From assembly GCA_003131625.1 (NCBI GenBank), contig PKVY01000111.1:8433-52114 (forward strand): a stretch of 43,682 bases of DNA, written 5' to 3'. The translations under genes and the position numbers were made by a program. Positions 1 through 10,095 of the stretch are shown here, piece after piece. The notes below the pieces were generated by a model. The model ran no database searches and was not told the DNA's origin. It saw only the letters and a list, made by a program, of their open reading frames with translations. The stretch is from Acidobacterium sp. (GTDB taxonomy: Bacteria > Acidobacteriota > Terriglobia > Terriglobales > Acidobacteriaceae). How positions within the stretch are numbered: the first letter of the stretch is position 1; each line of letters begins with the position of its first letter.

Positions 1-1116
1 GGAGGAGAGAACGCCGTCTGGGATCGATACGGCATCGATCAACTTGCCATTAAGCCAAATTTTCCAAAAGCCCTCGCCACGGTATGTGAGCAGGTAAAGA
101 TCACCGGAATTGATGGGCTCCAGGCCCTGAACGCGAATTGGATGGAGAATCTTGATCCGACCAGGCGTGGTAACTACCACGCCCGCTAACGTGGTGACTC
201 TCTGCCCTTTGGGAAGGACAAATGCCGTTTGAGTGCTCGTACGAGAGGGATGAACCGGGGTGGCGGCGTCCATCGTCAAAACACCTCCATACCGGCATCC
301 CTCGCCGGGACAAGCGCCGATGTCCGTGTAAGTTGACGATAGTGGCGGAAAGTCACGAATGACCGGATTAACCGAAAGGTCGAGCGGTTGCGGTCCTTTA
401 GATTCTAATGTTGCCGGTAGTTGAGATAACCACGGCACAGGATCTGACCATTTCTCCTTGAAGAGCTTTCCGGAGGTCTGGTCCCCCTTCCCGTAAATAT
501 TTAACGGTGAGTTCCACAATGGGTCTGTCATATACCGACCGGAAAAATGTCTGACCTCGAAATGCGTATGACAGCCCCATGCGGCTCCGGTGCGGCCGAC
601 CATCCCCAATGTGGAATGCGCTAAGACGACAGTTCCGACCTGAACAGCAGGCGGACTCTGCATGTGAAGATAGAGGGTTTCGGTCTCAACCATTTGTACA
701 GCAGGGAGAGGCAATCCGGTTGAGGTAGCTGCATGCTTTAGCCTCACCATATAGCCGAGGAACGCGAAGTCAGGGTCATTGCTGTCCGAGACAGTATCGA
801 CGACCACACCGTCCGCCAGTGCGTAAATCGGTGAACCGCAGGGAGCGACGAGATCGACTCCAGGATGGGTGAGCAGTCCCCCCGATGCCACAGCCGCCAA
901 TTCAAGGACTTCATTCGAACCAGAACCGGTCTTTGTCACAAGTGTTCCATGCCGGAATTGTCCCAGACATGCTCCGGGAACTACAGAATTCGCAAGACTG
1001 CGACAGTTTGCCGACTGAGCTGCGGCGGGCTGGCCTTGCCATGTCACCGTCACAAGCGTCAGGAGGATGAGCAGTGGAAAGATAGACGACGATTGCACCT
1101 CAGATTTCCGCTTCAA
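1..1116 (-). CDS. Secreted M23-family metallopeptidase (partial, runs off left edge)
   Basis: An open frame runs on the minus strand from a TTG at 1116 to the window edge, giving 372 residues without a stop; the C-terminus is missing. The N-terminus has a hydrophobic stretch (about residues 12-27) and an Ala-rich end (QPAAAQS), a good Sec signal peptide. The M23/LytM peptidase core follows: H84 and D88 in HPGVD, H151 in YLHM, and the HxH pair H183/H185 in CHTHFEV, which are the zinc ligands and catalytic histidines of the family. Such enzymes cut peptidoglycan cross-links in the periplasm. About 180 further residues after the core are not recognised. The TTG start is chosen because an AG-rich stretch (aaggggac) precedes it and the signal peptide begins there. 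The family is clear; the cellular role (cell-wall remodelling or lysis) is inferred. Confidence 0.8.
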   Translation of the reverse strand, partial: MKRKSEVQSSSIFPLLILLTLVTVTWQGQPAAAQSANCRSLANSVVPGACLGQFRHGTLVTKTGSGSNEVLELAAVASGGLLTHPGVDLVAPCGSPIYALADGVVVDTVSDSNDPDFAFLGYMVRLKHAATSTGLPLPAVQMVETETLYLHMQSPPAVQVGTVVLAHSTLGMVGRTGAAWGCHTHFEVRHFSGRYMTDPLWNSPLNIYGKGDQTSGKLFKEKWSDPVPWLSQLPATLESKGPQPLDLSVNPVIRDFPPLSSTYTDIGACPGEGCRYGGVLTMDAATPVHPSRTSTQTAFVLPKGQRVTTLAGVVVTTPGRIKILHPIRVQGLEPINSGDLYLLTYRGEGFWKIWLNGKLIDAVSIPDGVLSS

Positions 1117-1131
1117 CGTATGTCCCCTTCC

Positions 1132-1662
1132 CTATTTCGCCTTGTATTTGCAGAGCGGGCACTCATATCTGGGGACGGGATTACGACCCACAATGTAGCC
1201 GATGATGAGGAAGATCAACCCAAAGCCGAATGCCCAAATGGTCAAAAAGCCCAATATGAACCAGCCCTTCGATGCTCCTGATCTCCGGAGAATTACGACC
1301 ATAGCACCGCCGCAGCGGGGACATGTGCTCGACGCGAGACGGTTGATGCTCGCCTGTGTGGCGATGATCGAGCCAAAAGGCGACTGGGTGATTGGAATCC
1401 AAGTGGTGCCGCCCTGAGCCACAATGGAATCCGTCACCTTGAGCTCCTGGCGGGCGATCATGCCCCGGATTGCGTCATCTGTGAATGGCCCCCCGCGTTG
1501 GCCTGTCGCATATGTCACATGCCACAGATTGGGAGCGCGAACCTCAATCGTTTGGACGTTGGGCGCCGGAGCTAACAGGCTATTGGGCGCCGCCGTCCCG
1601 CAGGTCGTGCAGAATTGCGCGGTGTCGCTACGAACAGCACCGCAGTTCGTACAGAATCCCAT
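1132..1662 (-). CDS. Zinc-ribbon / GYF-like domain membrane protein
   Basis: 176 residues. The N-terminus is a zinc ribbon with two CxxC knuckles (CTNCG and CTTCG). A GYF_2-like segment follows at about 45-100 (W.V.Y..G..GGPFTDDAIRGMI), a module often found in bacterial membrane proteins next to zinc ribbons. A second zinc ribbon is split: CPRCGG near 114 and CPLCKYK at the extreme C-terminus, with a hydrophobic transmembrane segment (GWFILGFLTIWAFGFGLIF) between them. The protein is therefore likely anchored in the inner membrane with both metal knuckles on the surface. The function is unknown; a protein-protein interaction role is the usual guess for GYF_2 domains. It lies 15 bp upstream of the M23 gene on the same strand, so co-transcription is plausible. 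Confidence 0.72.
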   Translation of the reverse strand: MGFCTNCGAVRSDTAQFCTTCGTAAPNSLLAPAPNVQTIEVRAPNLWHVTYATGQRGGPFTDDAIRGMIARQELKVTDSIVAQGGTTWIPITQSPFGSIIATQASINRLASSTCPRCGGAMVVILRRSGASKGWFILGFLTIWAFGFGLIFLIIGYIVGRNPVPRYECPLCKYKAK

Positions 1663-1823
1663 TCTTCACCTCGAAAATCTGTTTCGCAGCGCGAGCAACA
1701 CCTCTAAGCATTCCGGCTGTCGTCGCTCCAATTCATAGCTTTCGGGCGCATCCATATCCATTTCGTTCGCTGAAGGATTAGCCTTTCAAGGCGGTGCTCA
1801 CAGCGACGAATCCGCTCCCGTGC

Positions 1824-2264
1824 CTATTTTGACGGGAAGCACGCTCCACCGAACCCCGGATCCGATATCTTCTTCGCGATACGCTCCGCCAAAGTCTTCG
1901 CGGAACCGACCTGTGTCATCGTGAAGGAGGCATTCGTTTCCTCCTGCCACAAGATCGCTCCCTTTGCGTCGTAGCATGTCGCAACGAGCTTTGGACGGCT
2001 GTGAAGGACAATCTCCTGGTTAAGGTATAGGAGGCTTAATGCCCCATTGTCCGCCATTTTGTCGTTTTCGGCGCGGCGTGGGGATTCTCCTACCACCTTG
2101 TACGGAACACCTCGTTTGTCGAGAGCCGCAGCGATAATATCAATTGACGTCTCTAATTGCGGGCCGGTCCCTGCGATAACAACTTTGCCTTTCAGACTAC
2201 CCTCCTGCGCAAAACACGACATCGCGAGCAGGGCACCGATGGCGACACATCGTAGCTTGAGCAT
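1824..2264 (-). CDS. Secreted hypothetical protein (146 aa)
   Basis: The N-terminus MLKLRCVAIGALLAMSCFAQ is a signal peptide; cleavage after CFA is likely, or lipidation at the Cys of the MSC motif is possible. The mature part has alternating strands and helices (KVVIAG..., LETSIDIIAAALDKRGVPYKVV) reminiscent of small periplasmic alpha/beta proteins, with two Cys in the mature region (CYD, ACF) that could form a disulfide. I do not recognise a named family. It lies 160 bp upstream of the zinc-ribbon gene on the same strand. An AT-poor GGGGGAAATTC stretch before the ATG can act as a ribosome binding site. Confidence 0.65.
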   Translation of the reverse strand: MLKLRCVAIGALLAMSCFAQEGSLKGKVVIAGTGPQLETSIDIIAAALDKRGVPYKVVGESPRRAENDKMADNGALSLLYLNQEIVLHSRPKLVATCYDAKGAILWQEETNASFTMTQVGSAKTLAERIAKKISDPGFGGACFPSK

Positions 2265-2419
2265 TGAATTTCCCCCTTATCGTTCAGCTAGAGGCTGGTG
2301 ACGGTTCCCATCCCTTAGATTGGAGCAGGACTCGCCAGTCCCCTTTTCCTCGTTTGTGTTTTTGGCAATGTGAATCCACCAGAAGCGGTTCCTCCTGCTA
2401 GGGTTGGTGCAGCAAGCGC

Positions 2420-5400
2420 TCACGGATTTGTCTCACATAGCTGACAAACCGTGGTGAAATTCCAAGCATTGGACGTCTGCCCGCCTGGGCTGGTGACGGT
2501 GACCGTCCAAGTACCGAGGCCTTGACCGCCGACAAATACACTGTCATTGAATTGATAACTCAACTGACTCCTGGAGTCGTAGGTCAGATTGCCAGGTGTG
2601 CTCGGGATCGCGCTACCAGCGGGAGGAGAGAAGGTCAACGTGTCATCACTCTGGAAGCCGCTCCCATCAATGGTTATAGTTTGGCCGAGTAATGGTGCGG
2701 TGAATGTCAGTGGACTAACTCCGGTTATCGAGGGGGCTGCCGTGTCTGAGGGTTGGTAACGCCATAGATCGTTCAACAAATTAAACGTCTTCGTCGAGCC
2801 ATAGCCTTCACCTCCGAAAAGCCAGAGATTGCTACTGTTATCGATCCAACCGACGGGGTAATCGCGGCTTCCCGGCACATTTGTAGCGGTCGGCACATTT
2901 TGCGCTCCATAGGCCCCTATCGCATTCGCGGTATTGCTCCCGCTCGCCCAAGTCCACTCATTGGTGCTGGGGTTGAATTCCCAGAGATCGTTAAGTTCGC
3001 CCACTGTCGTTGTGGAATCGAAACCGTTGCCGCCGAATAGCCAGAGGTTATTGCTGCTATCGATCCAACTGACGGGGTTTGTCCGGCCACCTGGAGTATT
3101 GCCAACAGCTGCTACGCCCTCTGCGCCGTAAACTCCGATTGCACTGTATGTGTTATTTGGCGTATAGAGTGTGCTGCTTCCGCTGATCCAAGTCCACGTC
3201 TTCGCGGTGGGATTGAATTCCCAAAGATCATTGAGCGGCGCTCCTCCGGAGCTCCCCGAAGCGTTCCAGCCGCTGCCTCCAAATAGCCAAAGATTATCAC
3301 TGCCATCGATCCAGCTTGCCGCTTGCCTGCGGCTTCCCGGAACATTGGTCGTAGCTGGGATCCCCTCTGTTCCGTACACCCCGTCCTCGTTTGCCGTGTT
3401 GCCTCCACTCACCCAAGTCCAGGTATTCGCCGAGGGGCTGTACTCCCACAAATCGTTGAGTTGTCCGTAAAACCCTGTTGAATCCTCACCATCGCCTCCG
3501 AAGAGCCAAAGATTGCCCTTGCTGTCGATCCAGCTGACAGACCTGTATCGGCTTCCAGGCACATTGCTAATAGAAGGTTGACCAAGGGTGCCGTAGACTC
3601 CAGGTGTATCCGACGCGCTATTTCCGCTCACCCAGGTCCAAGTTTTGGCGATGGGATCGAACTCCCAGAGATCATCAAGAAACCCTGAAACGTTGTTTGA
3701 CCCGACGCCCTCGCCTCCGAAGAGCCAGAGTTTATTGTTCTTGTCAATCCAACTGACCGCGTACATCCGAGCCCCTGGAACATTCGTAGTGGCGGGGACT
3801 CCCTCTGAGCCATAGACCGCTGGCGCGCTGACGGTGCTACTTCCGCTCACCCAGGTCCAGTTACCTGTGATGGGACTAAACGTCCAAAGATCATTAAGTG
3901 AGTCAAGCGACCCCGTGGAAGCATAACCGTAGCCTCCAAACAGCCAAAGAGTCCCACTACTATCAACCCAACTGGAGGCCGCGTAACGGCTGCCAGGCAC
4001 GTTGTCCCCGGAGGAAACGCCCAGCGTTCCGTAGACACCTAATGCCCCAACGGTGCTGCTCCCGTTTATCCAGGTCCATTCATTTGCGATTTGGGGATTG
4101 GTGACTGTGAAGTTCGCCGCAGCCGACGTGCCGCCACCCGGCGCGGGATTGGTCACCACGACCGGATATGTTCCGGCGGTGGCAAGGTCCGCCGAGGTGA
4201 GGGAGATCGTGAGTTGGCTGGCGCCCACGTAAGTCGGGGTGTGCGCGACGCTATTGAAGCTCACCGTGGAGGAAATCAGAAATCCAGTTCCATTGATGGT
4301 GAGCGCTTGCGGCGGTGCACCAACCGCCAGTGAAGCAGGAGCGAGACTGGTGATGGCCGGAACGGGATTCGTTAGCGAAACTGCAAAGTCAACCGCGACC
4401 GATGAGCCACCACCCGGAGCAGGATTCGTTACGACCACAGGATAGCTACCGGCTGTGGCCAGGTCACTCGATGTCAATGAAATTGTGAGCTGATCGGCGT
4501 TCACATAGACCGGAGTATGAGCGGTACCGTTGTACGTGACCGTGGAAGAAGCGAGAAATCCAGTGCCGTTGATGGTGAGCGTTTGCGGTGCTGCGCCCAC
4601 GGCCAATGAAGAGGGCGAGAGCGAAGAGATGGTCGGAACAGGGCTAACCACGCTAATCGCAGTGGAACTCGTAAGCGGTGTCGTGGAGCCTTCCGGGACG
4701 ATAATTGCGGGAAGTGTTGCCGAAATTGGAAATGGCCCCCCGGGAGTATCCGGAGCAAGATAATCAACCGAGATTCCGACCAGCGAACTCAAGGTACCGG
4801 AAGTTGTCCCTCCGTTGAACTTCCACTGAACCTGCGGATTCAAGATGTTCGTGGCGTTCGCTGTGATGGAGAGGGATTGGTCAACAAGGACCGTAGGGGT
4901 TTGAGGAGAAATCCCCAATGTCACCTGAGCCGTTTCTCCGGCGCCGCTCACTGCTTTGAAGACGTCACTCATCACATTTTGATTGTTAACCAGGTCAATA
5001 TGGTCAAACGGATACGGGTAATCCCCAGTCGTTGGATCGTTTCCCACTAATCGCACGAGATTTGGGAGCGAGGAATCGGTTGGGAGAGCACTTGCAACCG
5101 GCACTACCCCGTCGTTTGGTGCACCACCAAAGACGGAATTCGTCTCGATCCACGATCCCCACCACGACAGAAATCCCTCGTCCCCTCCGACCGCAAGGAT
5201 CTCAGTTTGTGGCAGGAGAGTTGCCGCAGCCGCTTGCGCGGCTGGAGCCGCACTTCCAGGCACGTTTACAGGAGCCAGCTCCGGCGCGATGATCTTAAGT
5301 TGCATTTTTTGATTTTGTGTAATCTCTGGATCGATTAACGTCGCTATATAGTTGAGTGGTTGGTTCAAATGAAGTGTGAGCAGCCCGTCTGCATTCAGCG

Positions 5401-7579
5401 CGAGTGGGGTTCCGTCGATTGGGCCTGCAACAAGTACGATGTGTGCAAGCTTTCCTTTAACGCTAGGGGAGAGGTCATTAGCGGACGTCAGGGCGACCAG
5501 CGTCCCTTCACTGTGCGCCTCGATATCGATCGTCCCGCTGAAGGAGCAGGAGGATGAGAAGAGCGAATCGAGACTATTCGCCATATCAAGGCTCGAGATG
5601 CCGATGGGCTGAGACCAGTCGTAGTTGATTCCGAAAACTGTGTCATAGGGCCCATGAGTTGTGCAGCTCGCGGTTCCAGCTTTCAAGGCGCAGGAAGCGA
5701 CTCCGTTTGTTTCGCCGAATGAATCCTGCGCGTCGCTTAGAATTCCGTGCACGAGAACAAGAACCCTGGTGCTGCCCGTTGGACAATTGGGCGAGTTAGT
5801 AAACAAATGTTTCGAATCGTCCCACTGCGTGAGTGACGCGGTGGTTAGTCCGTTCCCTACTGCGACGGCAATGCCAACCTCGAGCGTGCTGGAGGGCTCT
5901 ATCATGCTTGGGTCAACAGTCAAAGTCGTCGCATTCGCAGTTGCATCGTAGCTCGAAGGGAGAGAGAAGAAATTGTTAGTTCCATCGTTGACATTTAGCA
6001 GTCCGAATGCATTTTGAAGCTGCGTCGTACTGAGACCTTGACCGCCCTGAAGGACAAAAGTGATGCCGGCCGTACCAGCCGCTGCAGTTGCGTTTGACGC
6101 AGCATTCGGCCTGAATCGTGACTCGCTCACGGCAGCGCCCACTCCGCCTACTGCCGGGGAAAAGGACATGAGCAACGACGGGCCAATGCCGCCAAAGAGT
6201 GTATTCGTAGGTTGTGCAGCCACGGAGGTCAATTGGAGGGTAACGCTAGAATCCCCATTGAGATCGCCGGCCGGGATAGTGACACTGTCTCCACCTGGCA
6301 GCGAGATCGTGCCGCCAGCGGAGGCCGTAATCGGCTGGGTCACACTGGCAATTGTTCCTGCGATGAGGACCGAGAACGAACCGGACTTCGTCGAATCCAT
6401 CGAACTCGTCGCAGAAACGGTCACGATGTATGCTCCTGGAGCTATCGTTGGAGCCTGATAGAGCCCCCCAGCGGTGATCGGACCGTAAGTTGCATTTCCC
6501 CCAGACGCTCCATTGACAGCCCAGGTGACGCCGGAGCTGTAGTTTCCCGTCCCGGTCACAGTGGCGGAGCACTGGCTGGTCTGTCCGGTCGGCACGACTG
6601 AAGCGGCGCAGGAGACGCTGACAGAAGTGATCGAGGATCCGGCACTCACCGTCACTGATGCGCCGCCGGACTTTGTGGAGTCCTGAACAGAAGTCGCCGT
6701 GATGGCTGACTTGCCCGAAGCGGGTACGGTGCCGGGGGCGGTATATAGACCCGTCGCCGAAATTGTCCCCGAATCGACCGTCCACGTCACCGCAGAACTG
6801 TAATTGCCTGTTCCGCTGACTGTTGCTGTGCACTGGCTGGTTTGGTTCACCTGGACGCTCGTTGGCGTGCAGCTGACCGACACTCCGGTGATAGTTGACA
6901 CAGTGGTCACGGTCACAGAAGCCGTACCGGTGGCGCCGTTATAGGTTGCGGAGCTGGAGCTGTCCGGGGCGTAGGTGACGGTCAATGTGTCAGTGCCCAC
7001 AGCCAACGCCCCGGCTGAAATGACGAATGTTATATAGCCGTTCGTCAGCGTTGCGGTGGCCGAGGTGTAACCACCACCGGTCAGGGTCACCGTGCCGGTT
7101 GGGGTAGGATTGCCCATACCTCCGCTGACTGTCACGTTCACGCTGAGACCTTGGGCCGTGGTGATGCTGGAGGGGGTCGGTATCGCCGTCACGGTGGGCG
7201 TGGCCTTGGTCGGAGCGGTCACGGTGACGGTTGCATTGCCCGACTTTGTCGAGTCCTGTGCCGAGGTTGCCGTGATTGTCGCGGTACCTGCCGCAGAGGG
7301 CGTGAAAACTCCGCCAGAACTGACTGTTCCACCTGTCGCCGACCAAGTGACCGCCGAACTATAGTTGCCCGTTCCCGAGACCGAAGCAGAGCACTGGCTG
7401 GTTTGGCCCGTCTGGACACTCGTTGGGGTGCAGGTGACGCTCACCGATGTAACCGTGGCAGCCCCTCCGCCACCGGTGCCGCTGCCGTTCCCCCCGCTTC
7501 CGCCTCCGCATGCCGCTAACAGACAGGACAAACCAGCAGCGGCTGTGAACCAAATGGGCCGATCGAACCTGCCCCCCAT
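2420..7579 (-). CDS. Giant lipoprotein: Ig-like repeats, alpha/beta-hydrolase-like core, IPT domains, kelch-like propeller
   Basis: 1719 residues. The N-terminus has a signal peptide with a lipobox (LLAACGG), then a Gly/Ser-rich linker. Three or four bacterial Ig-like repeats follow (about 43-400), sharing the core CTPTSVQ.GQTSQC...SGTGNYSS.VTW. A segment at about 590-800 looks like an alpha/beta hydrolase: VLVLVHGI for the oxyanion region and AHSEGT as the nucleophile elbow (G replaced by A in GxSxG). Two IPT/TIG domains follow (PSSLAVGA.PQTLTINGTGF), then six kelch-like repeats with the core W.WVSGS...GVYG..G...NVPGSR...SWID...LWLFGG...LNDLWEF.P, enough for a six-bladed propeller, and a final IPT-like domain. 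It is probably an outer-surface protein; such architectures are typical of Acidobacteriota. Whether the hydrolase core is active is uncertain. Transcribed away from the TolB-type regulator. Confidence 0.85.
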   Translation of the reverse strand: MGGRFDRPIWFTAAAGLSCLLAACGGGSGGNGSGTGGGGAATVTSVSVTCTPTSVQTGQTSQCSASVSGTGNYSSAVTWSATGGTVSSGGVFTPSAAGTATITATSAQDSTKSGNATVTVTAPTKATPTVTAIPTPSSITTAQGLSVNVTVSGGMGNPTPTGTVTLTGGGYTSATATLTNGYITFVISAGALAVGTDTLTVTYAPDSSSSATYNGATGTASVTVTTVSTITGVSVSCTPTSVQVNQTSQCTATVSGTGNYSSAVTWTVDSGTISATGLYTAPGTVPASGKSAITATSVQDSTKSGGASVTVSAGSSITSVSVSCAASVVPTGQTSQCSATVTGTGNYSSGVTWAVNGASGGNATYGPITAGGLYQAPTIAPGAYIVTVSATSSMDSTKSGSFSVLIAGTIASVTQPITASAGGTISLPGGDSVTIPAGDLNGDSSVTLQLTSVAAQPTNTLFGGIGPSLLMSFSPAVGGVGAAVSESRFRPNAASNATAAAGTAGITFVLQGGQGLSTTQLQNAFGLLNVNDGTNNFFSLPSSYDATANATTLTVDPSMIEPSSTLEVGIAVAVGNGLTTASLTQWDDSKHLFTNSPNCPTGSTRVLVLVHGILSDAQDSFGETNGVASCALKAGTASCTTHGPYDTVFGINYDWSQPIGISSLDMANSLDSLFSSSCSFSGTIDIEAHSEGTLVALTSANDLSPSVKGKLAHIVLVAGPIDGTPLALNADGLLTLHLNQPLNYIATLIDPEITQNQKMQLKIIAPELAPVNVPGSAAPAAQAAAATLLPQTEILAVGGDEGFLSWWGSWIETNSVFGGAPNDGVVPVASALPTDSSLPNLVRLVGNDPTTGDYPYPFDHIDLVNNQNVMSDVFKAVSGAGETAQVTLGISPQTPTVLVDQSLSITANATNILNPQVQWKFNGGTTSGTLSSLVGISVDYLAPDTPGGPFPISATLPAIIVPEGSTTPLTSSTAISVVSPVPTISSLSPSSLAVGAAPQTLTINGTGFLASSTVTYNGTAHTPVYVNADQLTISLTSSDLATAGSYPVVVTNPAPGGGSSVAVDFAVSLTNPVPAITSLAPASLAVGAPPQALTINGTGFLISSTVSFNSVAHTPTYVGASQLTISLTSADLATAGTYPVVVTNPAPGGGTSAAANFTVTNPQIANEWTWINGSSTVGALGVYGTLGVSSGDNVPGSRYAASSWVDSSGTLWLFGGYGYASTGSLDSLNDLWTFSPITGNWTWVSGSSTVSAPAVYGSEGVPATTNVPGARMYAVSWIDKNNKLWLFGGEGVGSNNVSGFLDDLWEFDPIAKTWTWVSGNSASDTPGVYGTLGQPSISNVPGSRYRSVSWIDSKGNLWLFGGDGEDSTGFYGQLNDLWEYSPSANTWTWVSGGNTANEDGVYGTEGIPATTNVPGSRRQAASWIDGSDNLWLFGGSGWNASGSSGGAPLNDLWEFNPTAKTWTWISGSSTLYTPNNTYSAIGVYGAEGVAAVGNTPGGRTNPVSWIDSSNNLWLFGGNGFDSTTTVGELNDLWEFNPSTNEWTWASGSNTANAIGAYGAQNVPTATNVPGSRDYPVGWIDNSSNLWLFGGEGYGSTKTFNLLNDLWRYQPSDTAAPSITGVSPLTFTAPLLGQTITIDGSGFQSDDTLTFSPPAGSAIPSTPGNLTYDSRSQLSYQFNDSVFVGGQGLGTWTVTVTSPGGQTSNAWNFTTVCQLCETNP

Positions 7580-7870
7580 GCCTTGACCCCCGACAATGCC
7601 ACTTAAGTCGTGTAGATTCTTAGCGTCGGCGCACCGAGTCTTCCCTCGTCCGCTGCTCTACTGGGGGAAGTGCAGATCATCAATCAAAGGGACTTGTCCG
7701 TGCGCAAAAATCCCTTGTGCAATGAAGGACCGAGGGCTACTCTTTTGCAAGAGTCCAGATCTGACTGGAATTGACTTTTGTTGACATTACCCCTGTAACT
7801 CTTGCCCCTTGGATCTGCTCGGTCCCCCTCAGGTTCACCGTTAACGCTGAAATTTCGGCGGCGATCCCAT
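7580..7870. promoter_or_regulatory. Divergent intergenic region
   Basis: About 290 bp between the start codons of the giant lipoprotein (minus) and the HTH/TolB protein (plus). It must hold both promoters. No convincing palindrome or sigma-70 boxes were identified by eye; the stretch ttgacttttgttgacattac near 7770-7790 contains two TTGAC-like hexamers that could serve as -35 elements for the rightward gene. Confidence 0.35.
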
Positions 7871-9865
7871 ATGGCAAGTCGGGGCATACCAGATGATCGA
7901 CTGGACGGCTGGGAGGCTATCTCCAGCTACCTTGGGTGGCATCCTCGGACCGTGATTCGCTGGGAGAAGCAGAAGGGGCTCCCTGTCCATCGGGTTGCCG
8001 GCGGGAAGCGGCAGCCTGTCTTCGCCTACCGGAGTGAAATCGACCGGTGGTTCCGAATCGCGGGTGGCTCCTCACCGACAGTTGCTGTGGGAGCGCTTGA
8101 ACTGGAATCGTCCGAATCGTCCCCTCCAGCTCCACATTGGCAAATCTCCCGCTTCGCTATCCAAGCCGCCGTGGCCGCGGTCATCGTCCTGATCGTTGCC
8201 GCAGGCATCGCTTGGCGCCTTCCGGCGCGACCTGCGATCCAGGTCACTGGCGTCGCTCAACTGACCTCCGACGGTACCGCCAAGAGAAATCTCGTTACCG
8301 ATGGCGACCAACTCTATTTCAGCGAGAAAGTCGGGGGCGAAGAGGTGTTGTCCACTGTGGCTGCGGATGGCGGGCCAATCCGGCGGATAGCTCTCCCGAT
8401 CCCAAATCCGGAACCCCAGGACATCAGTCCGGACAGTAAGTTTCTCCTGGTCCTGTCCCGTCAGGGACACGAAGAGGAGCACCAGATGTGGATCGTTCCG
8501 ATAGCCGGAGGTGAGCCCCGTCAGATGTCGGGGATAAGCAGCCAGGCTGCGTCATGGTCGCGAAACGGAAAGTGGATCGCGTATGCGTCCGGCAGAACAA
8601 TCTACGTTGTCTCTCCGAACGGCCGACAATCCTATAAACTGAGCCGCCTAAATGGGATTCCACGAGGACTCCGCTGGTCGGCAGATGGCAAGCACCTGCT
8701 GGTCCTTGTTCGGAAGATCCCGGCTTGGACCATCTCAATGTGGCAACTGAATTTCGATGACACCGACGATGCGGTTCGCACAGCCTCACCGCGTTTACTG
8801 GCAGAGAGTTGCTGCCAACCGGACTATCTGGTTCGGGGTGCAGACGGCTATTTCTCCGTGACGAACCAAGCCACCGGAGATCAGCGCTTGGCGTACCTGC
8901 GTTCGCAAAAATGGTGGGAGGGGCGGTCGCCGCAGATAACGGAGTTGAGCACGCGCCTCGGAGAGGTCGACGGGCTTGCTGCCGATCCGACTTCCCGAAA
9001 GATTTACCTCCTTAGCGGGGACCATGCGCATGGAGAATTGGTGCGGTACGATCGTGCATCACAAAGCTTTACGATGGTGCTTCCCGGAGTTGGCGCGACC
9101 TTCGTCGACTATGCGAAGAACTCGGGATTGATCGCCTATACCAAGCCATCCGACAACAGTCTGTGGCTAAGCCGAACGGATGGAAGCGAAGCAAGACAAT
9201 TGAGTCCCACCGGTATGAATGTGGAGCTGCCTCGATGGTCGCCAGATAGCAAATGGATTGCGTTCATGGGAAAACAAGGAGACCGAGCATGGCGCATCTT
9301 TATTGTGCCGGCGATTGGAGGAACCCCAGAAGAGGCTTCAGAAAGCGACGACGACCAAGGGGCTCCCACTTGGTCTCCCGATGGTAAGTCACTGGTTTAT
9401 GGAAACGTCCATTGCCAGGAGGAACAGACGTGCGCGATTCACAAGATCGATTTGAAAACCGGCGTGGTCAATGTAATTCCGGATTCGCGGGGATTGGCAA
9501 CTGCCCGGTGGTCGCCCGATGGTCGCTACATTGCCGCACTCAATCCGGTACGGCGCGAAGTCTACGTATTTAATCTCGCCCATCAGAAGTGGCGCAGACT
9601 CGCAGGAGGCGTCAACGGCGACGACCTGAACTGGTCGTCCGATTCGCGCTATCTTTACGCCGCAAGTTCGATGAGCGGTCAGGCCGAAATTCTGCGTGTG
9701 CCGATAGACATTGGAAAGGTTGAGCTTGTTCTGAATCTCGATTCTCTCAGCAAGTCGGTCGGTTATCTGGGCCCATGGTTCTCCCTGACGCCCGGTGATT
9801 CGATCATCCTGAACCGATGGCTGGACGGTTCGGAAATCTATGCGTTGAGCTATCGAGAACGATAG
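7871..9865 (+). CDS. Membrane-anchored HTH regulator with TolB-like (PD40) beta-propeller
   Basis: 664 residues from the ATG at 7871; an in-frame upstream TTG at 7802 would add 23 residues without conserved features. Residues 10-62 form a MerR/excisionase-like helix-turn-helix (LDGWEAISSYLGWHPRTVIRW...VFAYRSEIDRWF). Residues 95-115 are one transmembrane helix. The rest (about 125-664) is a periplasmic beta-propeller with repeated PD40/WD40-like units (SPDSKFLLV, SWSRNGKWIAYAS, RWSPDSKWIAFMG, TWSPDGKSLVYG, RWSPDGRYIAAL). This cytoplasmic HTH, TM, periplasmic sensor layout is frequent in Acidobacteriota and suggests a one-component membrane-bound regulator that senses an envelope signal. The divergent giant lipoprotein is a natural target, which is an inference from position only. 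Confidence 0.82.
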   Translation: MASRGIPDDRLDGWEAISSYLGWHPRTVIRWEKQKGLPVHRVAGGKRQPVFAYRSEIDRWFRIAGGSSPTVAVGALELESSESSPPAPHWQISRFAIQAAVAAVIVLIVAAGIAWRLPARPAIQVTGVAQLTSDGTAKRNLVTDGDQLYFSEKVGGEEVLSTVAADGGPIRRIALPIPNPEPQDISPDSKFLLVLSRQGHEEEHQMWIVPIAGGEPRQMSGISSQAASWSRNGKWIAYASGRTIYVVSPNGRQSYKLSRLNGIPRGLRWSADGKHLLVLVRKIPAWTISMWQLNFDDTDDAVRTASPRLLAESCCQPDYLVRGADGYFSVTNQATGDQRLAYLRSQKWWEGRSPQITELSTRLGEVDGLAADPTSRKIYLLSGDHAHGELVRYDRASQSFTMVLPGVGATFVDYAKNSGLIAYTKPSDNSLWLSRTDGSEARQLSPTGMNVELPRWSPDSKWIAFMGKQGDRAWRIFIVPAIGGTPEEASESDDDQGAPTWSPDGKSLVYGNVHCQEEQTCAIHKIDLKTGVVNVIPDSRGLATARWSPDGRYIAALNPVRREVYVFNLAHQKWRRLAGGVNGDDLNWSSDSRYLYAASSMSGQAEILRVPIDIGKVELVLNLDSLSKSVGYLGPWFSLTPGDSIILNRWLDGSEIYALSYRER

Positions 9866-10095
9866 ATAGCACCATAAGTCGGAGCCCTAATCACAATGGG
9901 GAGCTGCGGCCAGAATGTGACCCTATTTATACGCTGATTGGGACTTTCCACCGCAGGAGTTTAGCCCGATCCTGGAAATTGTCCGCCTTCGCGCACCCAC
10001 CGGGTTACCTTATCTCTTGAAGCGGGTGATCCGAGCAGCGTGTAAAGCATCCTGTCAGCTGTCCACGCTGTTAAGCCCCCACAGGGAGATGAATA

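Noticed and set aside
2760-4100. Regularly spaced repeats that could look like a CRISPR array
   Set aside because: The units are about 230 bp, in frame, and encode the kelch-like repeats; there are no short identical repeats with unique spacers.
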